64,000 nucleotides of DNA from Nitrincola tapanii (lineage in GTDB: Bacteria; Pseudomonadota; Gammaproteobacteria; Pseudomonadales; Balneatricaceae), in assembly GCF_008368715.1 (NCBI RefSeq), contig NZ_SMRS01000005.1:205636-269635 (forward strand), read 5' to 3'. The position numbers and the translations under genes were made by a program. This document shows positions 44,293 to 52,859 of this stretch, one piece after another; the stretch's first letter is position 1; every line of letters starts with the position of its first letter. The notes beneath the pieces were generated by a model. It worked only from the letters and a program-made list of their open reading frames with translations, did no database searches and was not told the DNA's origin.

Positions 44293-46980
44293 ATGGATAT
44301 CACCATCCTCTTGCCCGGCGCGCCCTCCCAGCGTCCGCATCACTACATTAAAACGGCAGAGCTGCAATTGGGCCACGAGGTCCACTGTACTGATCTGGAA
44401 TCTCTGGTTGCATCAGGCCTGACCCGCAATGTTGCCTGCATTATCGCCGGTTTGAAAACCGATGTAGCGCTGCAAGAGAGCGCCTGTCGACTCTGGCCTG
44501 AAGCTCGTTTTTTACACCATCTGGGCGATGATCGTTGGTCTACTGAAAGAAGCAGCCAGGTTGCAGCAGACGAAAGCAAGGCTGCTAAGTCAAATGGTGT
44601 GGCGCCTCAAACTGAACCGCAACAACCGAAACGATCAGCCATTAATGCTGCTGATGCGAACAAAGAGGCAGGTACAATCGCCTACAATATATACCTGCGC
44701 CATGCCTGGGGGGCGAGCCAGAATAAGGCCGAGATTCAACGGCTGATGCTACAGGCAGAGGAGTTGTCCAAGGATGTGAGCAACCTTGATCAGCGCATCC
44801 GCAAGGCCATAAGGGATGGCGAGACAGCGTACGAGCTGGGTAACGAATTGGTCAAGCGGCTCCGCGAACAGGGTGCCGATAGTGTCGAGTTCAAGCAATG
44901 GTATGAGGCTACCAAAGCGGACTGCCCATCGCGCGTCGCCACACACCTGCACAAGTTGCTCGGTAAGCAAAGGGAACATCTGCAGCAACAGCGTGCCAAA
45001 ACCCAGCATAACGCCACTTATACCATTAGCACGCCGCCGCTGATCGTGTCTGCTGAGGGTCATCCCAATGCCATTACCAACCTGAACCCATCACCCAGTT
45101 GGACGGTCCTAGTCGATGAAACCGGCAAGGCGTTTGACAACGAGGTGGAGGAGTTAAACCTCAACCATAAAGATGTGGGCAAGGTGGTCGCGCTGGCGAT
45201 TCCGCAAGGTGTAAGTCTGGCTCCACTTGGCGCTGGTTTTCATGCTGTTAATGAAAGTAATGCGCGGATCGAACGCATCTTGAGTGACCTGACGGCACAA
45301 CCCGTTGGTATCTTTGGTTTTTCCAGTAAAGACCCGGTTGCAGGCCGTTTCAGTTGGCTGCAACAGATTGACCAGCTGGTCCGCTGGGTGCTTCGCTTGC
45401 TGCCGATGAAACAGGGGGTGCCGACTCGGGTCAAGTTCAGCATTGAAAACCGTGGCGGCTACAACTCCCGTGTCGACTGGAAGATCCGTACCGAAACGCT
45501 GCTGGCTGAGTTGCATCAGCTGGACCCCAAACGTTACGCGCAGCTGAGTTTGAGCATTGAGTTTATTGATAAAAACAGTGAACCCTTGAATGGCTATGTG
45601 GATACTCTGGCCAACTGCTGGGGCAGCCCGCAAAAAGATAAGAAAAAACTGCTGCGACACTTTGCCTTGCCGGGCCATTGTCTGCTGTTGCCCAGCGGTG
45701 AACACGTTTACGAGCGCTTGTTATTGACTCTGGAAGGGGGCCAGGCATTGCGACCCTCTGATTGGTATGCCCTGTTGCAAGCGGCTGTCGATGAAGAGGG
45801 GCAGGCATTCACGCTACTGCATAACTGCCTGCAACAGCTGGGTGATACCGTCAAACAGCAGCCGAAGCTATGGGAAGGCTATTTACAGGAAGTCCAGGCA
45901 CAGCTGCGGCTCAAATCGTATTCACTTGCAGGTTTGCAAAGTACGCTGGACTGGCTGGAGACGCACAAGCCCGACGGCGAAACGCTGCCACCCCTGTTGT
46001 CATTGCGCCAACAAGGAGCAAGGCTGGCGCTGCAGAACCACCGTGGCTTTTGTGATATGGCGCTGGTTGCCAGTGCTTTTGAAACAGCCAATCAATTGAT
46101 CGATGAAGATGCGCCACAAGCCTGCGAGATCATACTGCGCTCGGTTGTGGCGGCTACAAACGCTTTTGACTTCAATAGCATGGAAGGGTTTATCCAACAA
46201 TGGCTGACACTCCCAGTTGCCAGCGTTGGGCTTCTTAACCATGCCAAGCTGTTATCAACTCAAGGGCAGTTGCACGCTTTCCGGGGTGAATACACCGCAG
46301 CGGATGAGTGCTTTGTTAAGGCGATCACTACATTTGAACGCTTGTCCGACCCACTGCAAGCGGGCAGAGAGGTGCAACAGACTACAGCCTATCGCCTGTT
46401 TGCCATGCTAAGTTCGCCTGAAACTACATTCGAGGCATTTAACACTCTGCTTGAGAGCTACCTTACTGCGATGCTCCATTGCAGCACTGATCAGTTGCCA
46501 GGCAAACTGGCGCGATCAGGCTCGAATTTACGCTTTGCGCATCAACTGTATCTGCGTGCATTGCTCACTTATCCGGATGAGATGGCAGACCAGTGTGCAT
46601 CCTATCTGGACACTCGGTTAGACTGGCAACAGGGTGAAGATCATCCCTGGCCGTTGATTTTGGCCTACCGTGCCTGGTTGCTCAGTGATGCAGGGCAGCG
46701 GAATCAAGCCAGTGAACTATTGCAGCAAGCCGTTGAGCTCTGCGAACAGCAGTCAGGCAGTATTCTGCAATGGTTGGGCTGTGTGATACAGGCTCTTGGT
46801 GAGCAGCTACAACTGTCTATGCCCTATCTGGAGCCGTTGAACCCCAAGAGAGAGGCGCTGCGCACTTTGCTGCCGGCAGCACCTCACGCTGAACTGGATA
46901 GGGCGCTGCAGATTCAGGCCCACAGCCGCTCCGCTCTGATCAATATGCTCAACCAAACACTGCCGTTTAATTTCCATTAA
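44293..46980 (+). CDS. Large protein with possible RNase H-like core and helical repeats
   Basis: 895 residues, no close named family recognised. Residues 1-85 form a small alpha/beta unit, followed by a linker and helical region (about 120-250). A possible RNase H-like core (about 270-450) shows spaced acidic motifs: VLVDETGKAF, KFSIENRGG, IEFIDKNSEPLNGYVDTLAN. This recalls DUF3800-type proteins, where a DE(S/T)G strand and a late D-x-L-A helix carry the metal site. The last 430 residues are tetratricopeptide-like helices. It lies between the CARF nuclease and the GTPase operon. The fold and activity are inference. Confidence 0.6.
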   Translation: MDITILLPGAPSQRPHHYIKTAELQLGHEVHCTDLESLVASGLTRNVACIIAGLKTDVALQESACRLWPEARFLHHLGDDRWSTERSSQVAADESKAAKSNGVAPQTEPQQPKRSAINAADANKEAGTIAYNIYLRHAWGASQNKAEIQRLMLQAEELSKDVSNLDQRIRKAIRDGETAYELGNELVKRLREQGADSVEFKQWYEATKADCPSRVATHLHKLLGKQREHLQQQRAKTQHNATYTISTPPLIVSAEGHPNAITNLNPSPSWTVLVDETGKAFDNEVEELNLNHKDVGKVVALAIPQGVSLAPLGAGFHAVNESNARIERILSDLTAQPVGIFGFSSKDPVAGRFSWLQQIDQLVRWVLRLLPMKQGVPTRVKFSIENRGGYNSRVDWKIRTETLLAELHQLDPKRYAQLSLSIEFIDKNSEPLNGYVDTLANCWGSPQKDKKKLLRHFALPGHCLLLPSGEHVYERLLLTLEGGQALRPSDWYALLQAAVDEEGQAFTLLHNCLQQLGDTVKQQPKLWEGYLQEVQAQLRLKSYSLAGLQSTLDWLETHKPDGETLPPLLSLRQQGARLALQNHRGFCDMALVASAFETANQLIDEDAPQACEIILRSVVAATNAFDFNSMEGFIQQWLTLPVASVGLLNHAKLLSTQGQLHAFRGEYTAADECFVKAITTFERLSDPLQAGREVQQTTAYRLFAMLSSPETTFEAFNTLLESYLTAMLHCSTDQLPGKLARSGSNLRFAHQLYLRALLTYPDEMADQCASYLDTRLDWQQGEDHPWPLILAYRAWLLSDAGQRNQASELLQQAVELCEQQSGSILQWLGCVIQALGEQLQLSMPYLEPLNPKREALRTLLPAAPHAELDRALQIQAHSRSALINMLNQTLPFNFH

Positions 46981-47168
46981 GTATACGTAGGCCACGGCCT
47001 AGAGCTGTGGCTTGCCCCCCTTGTCTCAATCTCTCGCAAACATCCATATCTCCCAAGCTTGCCAACTCAATTTTTTTCACGTTCATTTTTGTATAGTGGT
47101 CTTCGTCGGCACAGGGATGGTGCCGCAGCTCTTAAACTGCCAGTAAGGATCAACATGGGAGAGGTCGC

Positions 47169-48002
47169 ATGAAGACTGTTCAGCAATTTTTGATTCATCA
47201 TCAGCCAGAGCTTTATCGAGCACTGCAGCAGCTGGACGATTTGCCGGTTGGCAATGATGCCCTGACGTTGACAGTAGTCGGTCTGGTTAAAGCCGGGAAA
47301 AGCACTCTGCTCAATGTGCTGACGGACAACCTGGAGCAGGAGTTCTTTAAAACGGCGCGATCCCGTGAAACTCGCGAGCTGAAAACACTCCGTGTCGGCC
47401 AGATTGACTATACCGATACCCCAGGACTGGATGCGGAAGATACCGATGATCAGGTGGCGTTTGACGGCATTGTGACCAGTGACCTGCTGCTGTTGTGTCA
47501 CAGCATGGGGCAAGGGGAGTTGGATCAGCCGACCTTGGATTACCTCAGCCGGATCAGTCAGCACAGCCAGCGCCCTCTGGCTGATCGATTGGTGTGTGTA
47601 CTGACCAAGGCGGAACAGCCTGATGAGGCTCAACACGAGTTTGAGGCGCTGATCGCCAGTCAATTGGTTGAGCTGTGTGGGGGGGAACCGGATATTTTTA
47701 GAGTGTCGGCTAACACCTACCTGAGCGGAGTTCGTCAGGCGCAGCCGCTCCTGATCCAGTACAGCGGTATTCCTGCCTTGCAGGACTATTTGCAGCAACG
47801 GGTTGAGGTGATGCTGGTCGACAAAGAGCAGCACCGAGCCGAGCAGCGAGAAACACTGGCCAATACCCTGGCAGACCGCTTGCAGGAGATGATTGCCCAA
47901 GAAGAGCAGGCCTTTGCTGATCAGCATCAGGCGCTTTCACACCGCGTTGATCAGTTGGGGCAGACATTGAGTCAGGTGCGTACGGCGCTGCAACGGCGGT
48001 AA
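47169..48002 (+). CDS. Dynamin-like small GTPase
   Basis: 277 residues. The G motifs are G1 GLVKAGKST (38-46), G3 DTPG (83-86) and G4 TKAE (146-149), the last weakened from the usual N/TKxD. The C-terminal 70 residues form a coiled coil (REQRETLANTLADRLQEMIAQEEQ), so the stalk is much shorter than in full dynamin-like proteins. GAGAGG precedes the ATG. It is the first gene of a run of four (47169-52129) with gaps of 33-47 nt. Its size suggests a LeoB-like partner of the two large GTPases, but the parallel is architectural only. Confidence 0.82.
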   Translation: MKTVQQFLIHHQPELYRALQQLDDLPVGNDALTLTVVGLVKAGKSTLLNVLTDNLEQEFFKTARSRETRELKTLRVGQIDYTDTPGLDAEDTDDQVAFDGIVTSDLLLLCHSMGQGELDQPTLDYLSRISQHSQRPLADRLVCVLTKAEQPDEAQHEFEALIASQLVELCGGEPDIFRVSANTYLSGVRQAQPLLIQYSGIPALQDYLQQRVEVMLVDKEQHRAEQRETLANTLADRLQEMIAQEEQAFADQHQALSHRVDQLGQTLSQVRTALQRR

Positions 48003-48047
48003 AGGGCTTTTATCCAAAGATTTGAACAGTCAAACAGGAGAGACACG

Positions 48048-48605
48048 ATGCCATTACCTTTGATCTGGGTTGCAGTTGCGGGTGTTATTGCCGCAGGTAC
48101 CGCAGCGGCGGCTTACTATTCCGATTCGGGTTCCTCTTCCTCATCGGATTCGGATGATCGCGCCGATGAAGAGGCCCGACGCCAACGGGCCGCCAATGCG
48201 GAGAAGCAGCGGCAGGCACGAATAAAGCGTGTGCATGCTGAATCGCGTCGGCTGCTGGCCGCTGAGTTGACAGCGCTGGGCGCATCGGGGCACCTGATGA
48301 CACCTCAGGTAATCGCCTTTGGTAAATCAACGATGGCCAGTCCAAAAGGGAGCGGAAAGCAGCTTATTAATAACTTGACGCACATGGATGTTGGTACTGA
48401 ATCGGCCCGGATGCAGATGGCGCATTTACTGACACAAATTGACCTTGGTGAGCCTGGGCTACCAGCCATGGAATCTGCTGTAAACGAGCTGATTGCCCGT
48501 ACGGAGCGGTTGGAACTGATGCGTCAAATAGAGGCGCAACTGCGCAGCGGAGCACGGTTGGACGAATTGTGTGCCGATGCCATCCAGCTTATCCCGGATG
48601 TCTGA
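48048..48605 (+). CDS. Small membrane-anchored partner of the GTPases
   Basis: 185 residues, not recognised. An N-terminal hydrophobic segment (LPLIWVAVAGVIAAGTAAAA) is followed by a serine/aspartate-rich spacer (SDSGSSSSSDSDD), a charged helix (EEARRQRAANAEKQRQARIK), and a helical C-terminal domain with paired short repeats. The single TM with a long helix suggests a membrane adaptor for the GTPase complex. It is cotranscribed, with 45 nt and 47 nt gaps to the flanking GTPases. Function by association only. Confidence 0.65.
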   Translation: MPLPLIWVAVAGVIAAGTAAAAYYSDSGSSSSSDSDDRADEEARRQRAANAEKQRQARIKRVHAESRRLLAAELTALGASGHLMTPQVIAFGKSTMASPKGSGKQLINNLTHMDVGTESARMQMAHLLTQIDLGEPGLPAMESAVNELIARTERLELMRQIEAQLRSGARLDELCADAIQLIPDV

Positions 48606-48652
48606 CAGGCGATGGCATGGATATTACCCCTTCCCACTTCTGAGGATCTTGT

Positions 48653-50449
48653 ATGCCACATACTCTGAAAACCAGTGTTGATCATCAGGCTCGCGGTGAG
48701 TTTCTGGACAGTTTTAACCAGTTGCAGGCAGCCTTCGCAGCCGTGCAGTCGGAAGTTCAGCAGCAGGAGCGTGCACTGATGCAGGATCAGGCCGATGTGT
48801 CGGCAGAGCTTGAGCAATTGGCACGGGCGACACAAGATCAACTTAACCCTGAACATCCGCTGAGTCAGATGTGTGAACAGTGGTTGGCAAATATCGCCGG
48901 CGTTCGTCAGCGCTGGCTCCAAGCTGCACAATCCTTTGATAAGGGCACGCGCTTGCGGCAAAAGCAGGGCGACTCCTTGCTGATCTATGTGTACGGCAAG
49001 GTTAATGCGGGGAAGAGTTCGTTTGGCAATCATATTGCCATCGGGTGCGCTGAGCCTAATGCTCAGCAGGTTGCCGCATTAGCCGCAAAGGGGCTGCGTT
49101 TTGCCATGCACGAAGTCAGTGGCGCAGCGCTTGAGCAGTCACTGACGCAGGGGTTTGAAGTGGATCGAAAGGAATGCACCTCCGCTGTGCAGTACTTTAC
49201 CTTGCCTGGTCTGACATGGGTTGATTCGCCGGGGTTGCACTCGAAAACAGCTCGTAATGGTGAGCTGGCGCGTCAATATGCACAGAGTGCAGATGTGGTG
49301 GTGTACGTGATGAACTCCGAGCACCCCGCACGCGAAACCGACATGAAGGAGATTGGTGAGCTCTTATCCATGGGGAAACCAGTGGTATTTGTGCTGACCC
49401 GAGCAGATGAAGATGAGGTTGCTGTTGTAGATGGCCAGCTGGTGTCACGCCCTGTCATGTATTCGCAAGATGATCGACAGGAGCAGGAACGCTATGTCAT
49501 GCAAACGCTGTCGCGTCATTTCGGCCAGCATCCGGGGTTGGCACAAGCGCAGATCATGAGTGTGTCCGTACGCTGTGCTGAAATATCCGATACACCAGAG
49601 GCGCTTGAAGATTCCGGCATACCACATTTTTTGCGCACCATGCAGTTGTACATCAAGCAGGAAAGCGTCCGGATCAAACAGGCAACGCCAAAGCGAAATC
49701 TTGCTGCATTCGCCCAGCGCCTGCTTGTCAGCACAGAACAAATGGCAGAGCAACAGGCCGACATACAGTCGGAACTGACAGCACAGCAGGACGAAGTCGA
49801 GCGTCGCTATCAGACAATGAGTCAGCAGTTAACACTGCAACTGAGTGATATTATCGCCCGGGCCATGCAAAATTACAGCGGTGATAATGCGGCGTTGAGC
49901 AGCCAAATAGCGGCTGACTTGCAGCAAAAAGCCACTGGATTGATCCAGGTCGAACTGGAACAGCAACTTCATGTTCTGGAGCAGAACATGGCATCCGCCA
50001 TTACCTTTGACAGCTCTGATGCCTTGCCTGGATTCGAGCATGAGTATTCATCGTTCAACTACAGCGACCGTGGCTACAAACGTGCCTGGGGTGGGGCCGG
50101 CGGTGGTGCACTTGGAGCAGGAGTAGGTTTCTTCCTGGCTGGGCCTATGGGAGCTGTTGTTGGAAGTATTCTCGGTGGGGCAGCAGGTGAGGGGCTCGGG
50201 CGTGCCTTCAGCAAAGATTCGACTCGATCCATCCTGATTGGCGATAACCGGTTTGTAATTGAGCAAGCCGCTTATCAGCTGTTTTCAACGCGCATAGCGG
50301 ACACGCTTGAGCAGGGTTACCGCACACCGATGCTGGAAATTCTGCAGCAGATGGAGCAAAACATCCGTGATTCCAGACGCCTGCTGGAGCAGTTTTGTCA
50401 GCGCTGGCAGCCGTTAACAGAGCCTTTGACCAGCACCGAGCGCGCATAA
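48653..50449 (+). CDS. Dynamin-like GTPase with membrane hairpin
   Basis: 598 residues. A long helical N-terminus (1-105) precedes the GTPase domain: G1 GKVNAGKSS (115-123), G3 DSPG (191-194), G4 TRAD (249-252). A helical stalk continues to about 460. A glycine-zipper hydrophobic stretch (GGAGGGALGAGVGFFLAGPM, about 478-515) is a likely paddle or membrane insertion. The last 80 residues are helical again. This is the layout of bacterial dynamin-like proteins, which bind and remodel membranes. The adjacent 548-residue GTPase would be its partner. Some bacterial dynamins protect membranes during phage infection, and that role here is inference. Confidence 0.87.
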   Translation: MPHTLKTSVDHQARGEFLDSFNQLQAAFAAVQSEVQQQERALMQDQADVSAELEQLARATQDQLNPEHPLSQMCEQWLANIAGVRQRWLQAAQSFDKGTRLRQKQGDSLLIYVYGKVNAGKSSFGNHIAIGCAEPNAQQVAALAAKGLRFAMHEVSGAALEQSLTQGFEVDRKECTSAVQYFTLPGLTWVDSPGLHSKTARNGELARQYAQSADVVVYVMNSEHPARETDMKEIGELLSMGKPVVFVLTRADEDEVAVVDGQLVSRPVMYSQDDRQEQERYVMQTLSRHFGQHPGLAQAQIMSVSVRCAEISDTPEALEDSGIPHFLRTMQLYIKQESVRIKQATPKRNLAAFAQRLLVSTEQMAEQQADIQSELTAQQDEVERRYQTMSQQLTLQLSDIIARAMQNYSGDNAALSSQIAADLQQKATGLIQVELEQQLHVLEQNMASAITFDSSDALPGFEHEYSSFNYSDRGYKRAWGGAGGGALGAGVGFFLAGPMGAVVGSILGGAAGEGLGRAFSKDSTRSILIGDNRFVIEQAAYQLFSTRIADTLEQGYRTPMLEILQQMEQNIRDSRRLLEQFCQRWQPLTEPLTSTERA

Positions 50450-50482
50450 CATCAACGGAATTGGAATGAAAAGGACGATACG

Positions 50483-52129
50483 ATGACAGCCACACAACAT
50501 CCAATGATTCAGATGCTGAGCACCCATAGCGAATTGCTGGGTTGTTACCTGCAGGACGGTCGTTGCCAGCGGTTTCAGGAGCATCTCGCTGCCGAATTGG
50601 TGCGCAACAAACCTACCATCATGATGTATGGTGTTTATAGTGCCGGTAAGAGTAGCCTGATCAATGCGCTTTCTGGGCAAAAGGTAGCAGCAGAAGGGCG
50701 CAGTCCTACTACGGAAAAGGTCAGCCGCTATCCGTTTGGCAGCTTCGCCATCGATGATACCCCGGGCGTTGATGCACCTCCTGAACATGAACAAGTGACC
50801 CGTGAGCAGCTGGAAAAATCCGATCTTGTGCTGTTTGTAGTATCGTCCTCAACAGCACTGGACGACCTGCATACATACCAGGCGATCATTGAACTGGTTC
50901 GCTTAAAAAGACGGGTCATGCTGGTGGTTAATCAGCGTGAAACCTCCCGCGATTGCGCGTATCAGATACAGCTGAATGATGAGCTGCGCCAGCAACTCCA
51001 GGAAAAAGCCAGGCAAATGGATGTGCCTGAAGCCGACGCCCTGGCTGCAGTGCCGATTCACTGGGTCAATGCCAAACTGGGTCTGGAGGGCAAGCTCAAA
51101 CAGCAGCCTTTGTTGCTTGAGTCGTCAGGTTTGCCCGAGTTTGAACAAGCCCTGTCAGATTTTATTGAACAAACGGACTTCCGTCAGCGTGAAGAGCGTC
51201 TGGCTGTCGACTTTGCAAGACTTTTGGCTGAAGCACAGGCCGCGTTAAAACTGCAGATGGATGCGCTGGGCACTTCAGGCTTCCAGCGACTGGCAACGCG
51301 CCTGCAGCAGGAGCAGACCGGTATCCAAAGCCGTTTGGAAGGCCTGCTGCGACAGCAAAGCCAGTCGCTTGCGTCAGTTTTTAAGGAACTGGCAATGGCT
51401 GATCTGGACGACGCACAACGTGAGCTGCAACTCGACCGGCACATGCAAAGCCTCACCCTGGAAGTTGAGCAGCAGTTACAACAGGAACTGAACAGAGCAG
51501 CTGATGCCCTGGATCAATTGGTCAATGAGCTCGACCGTGAATTGTCGCCTGTCAGAGCACAGGTTGACCTTCCTGCTGGGATTGAACTGCCCAATTCAAA
51601 CTCCAAAACATTGACCCAGCCCAGCAGCGAAAGCTTGCTGCCGGAAGGGACGTTGCAGATGTTGGTTCAGCACATTAAATCCGAGCATCTTGTGAGTGTA
51701 ATGAAGCTCGCCAAATCAGCACTCCCAAGCCTGTTCAAGGGTATTGGTCAGAAAACCATGGAGAAGTGGGCTGAAAAGATACTTGAAAAAATCCGTGTGG
51801 GCGGGCCTGTGGTGCAGGTGGGCGTCCAGTTGCTCAGCGGTATTTATCAGCACTATCAGGCGGAAAAAGAGTTGCGTCAGCAACAGGAGATGATGGTGCG
51901 TTTTCATGAGGCAGTACGCTCAGGGGCCCAGCAGATTGCCAGTCAATATCAACACTCGGTGAGCCTGTGCATCAGTGAGGTATTGCGTCAGGCGTTGCAG
52001 CCGGCGCAGCGTTATATCGAGGATGCGATTGAAAAAGTTGATCGGCAGAGCCTTCGCCTTGCGCAAGATGCCAACCAACTGGCGCAGCTGGAAAGCCAGC
52101 TTGAGCTAGCGTACGGCCGGGGAAGCTGA
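50483..52129 (+). CDS. Dynamin-like GTPase, second large member
   Basis: 548 residues. G1 GVYSAGKSS lies at 50-58 and G2 is likely within RSPTTEK. G3 is DTPG (92-95) and G4 reads NQRE (150-153), atypical but in place. A long helical stalk follows (about 235-370, with QQEQTGIQSRLEGLLRQQSQ), then a short amphipathic region (FKGIGQKTMEKWAEKILEKI and GGPVVQVGVQLLSGIYQHY) that could be a membrane-binding tip. The C-terminus is helical. It is the last gene of the GTPase operon and converges with the GNAT-like gene, 15 nt away. The gene order resembles LeoABC-type loci. Confidence 0.86.
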   Translation: MTATQHPMIQMLSTHSELLGCYLQDGRCQRFQEHLAAELVRNKPTIMMYGVYSAGKSSLINALSGQKVAAEGRSPTTEKVSRYPFGSFAIDDTPGVDAPPEHEQVTREQLEKSDLVLFVVSSSTALDDLHTYQAIIELVRLKRRVMLVVNQRETSRDCAYQIQLNDELRQQLQEKARQMDVPEADALAAVPIHWVNAKLGLEGKLKQQPLLLESSGLPEFEQALSDFIEQTDFRQREERLAVDFARLLAEAQAALKLQMDALGTSGFQRLATRLQQEQTGIQSRLEGLLRQQSQSLASVFKELAMADLDDAQRELQLDRHMQSLTLEVEQQLQQELNRAADALDQLVNELDRELSPVRAQVDLPAGIELPNSNSKTLTQPSSESLLPEGTLQMLVQHIKSEHLVSVMKLAKSALPSLFKGIGQKTMEKWAEKILEKIRVGGPVVQVGVQLLSGIYQHYQAEKELRQQQEMMVRFHEAVRSGAQQIASQYQHSVSLCISEVLRQALQPAQRYIEDAIEKVDRQSLRLAQDANQLAQLESQLELAYGRGS

Positions 52130-52144
52130 GTAACACAACGAGCG

Positions 52145-52648
52145 TTATGCCAATTGGCTGAAGTCCGGTGTGCCCAGAATCAGCTTGGTTTTAACGCAGT
52201 TCATAATGCGTCGGCGGTAGTGGAAGGCATCACCGCCGGCAGGTTCCACCATTTTTTTCAGTAGTTTGCCCGCCAGGCTGGCATGGATCAGAAAGCGATG
52301 ACCATTACACTCACGCATGACAAAGTTTTCTGCCTGGTCGGAAAGCTCCATCCAGCCAAAGTGCAGGGCATGCTCGATCAACTGCTTCAACGCTGCACGC
52401 GCGCCTTCCGCCCGGGCTTTTGCCAAAGCGACCAACTTCAGTCCACATTTGTATTTATGCAGGGTCAATGCCAGCACGACTCCGTCCAGAACGATCAGGT
52501 GCCACTCATCGGTGTCACTAATAAGCTCTTCCTGCGACGCAAAATGCAGGCCGCCCGGAACCGTGCGATAACTCGCATCCAGTAAAGGCCAAACCTGGGG
52601 CAGATAAGCACGCTTTTCCTGTTCATTTTTCAGCTTTAAAAACTGCAT
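52145..52648 (-). CDS. GNAT-like acetyltransferase-fold protein
   Basis: 167 residues. The middle (TDEWHLIVLDGVVLALTLHK, then KLVALAKARAEGARAALKQLIEHAL) has the strand-turn-strand and acetyl-CoA helix order of phage-type GNAT proteins. The canonical Q/RxxGxG/A loop is only partly recognisable (KARAEGARAA), so cofactor binding is uncertain. It runs opposite to the GTPase operon. It shares the intergenic region containing two ACAAATTTGT palindromes with the divergent LRAT gene, so the two may be co-regulated. Substrate unknown. Confidence 0.6.
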   Translation of the reverse strand: MQFLKLKNEQEKRAYLPQVWPLLDASYRTVPGGLHFASQEELISDTDEWHLIVLDGVVLALTLHKYKCGLKLVALAKARAEGARAALKQLIEHALHFGWMELSDQAENFVMRECNGHRFLIHASLAGKLLKKMVEPAGGDAFHYRRRIMNCVKTKLILGTPDFSQLA

Positions 52649-52722
52649 ATCCCGCCCCCCTGTGACCGTCTGATCAATGAATGAGGGCAGTCTAAACCTG
52701 AAATAATGACTCGGGGCCTGTT

Positions 52723-52732
52723 ACAAATTTGT
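52723..52732. promoter_or_regulatory. ACAAATTTGT palindrome, site 3
   Basis: A perfect copy followed by CTGCAAC, 75 nt upstream of the GNAT-like gene start (minus) and 128 nt upstream of the LRAT gene (plus). Together with the copy at 52787 it forms a pair spaced 64 nt centre to centre. Confidence 0.55.
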
Positions 52733-52786
52733 CTGCAACTCGCCTCTGATCGGTGCTCAGAGCAATGCCGTTCGGCACTCGGTACA

Positions 52787-52796
52787 ACAAATTTGT
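52787..52796. promoter_or_regulatory. ACAAATTTGT palindrome, site 4
   Basis: The second perfect copy in the GNAT/LRAT intergenic region, 64 nt upstream of the LRAT start. Paired copies in a divergent promoter region suggest operator sites that control both genes. Confidence 0.55.
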
Positions 52797-52859
52797 CAGC
52801 CAACACATTCAAAATGCACGCGCTACTATTCTCTCAAACAGGGCATTGGAGGGATGAGT

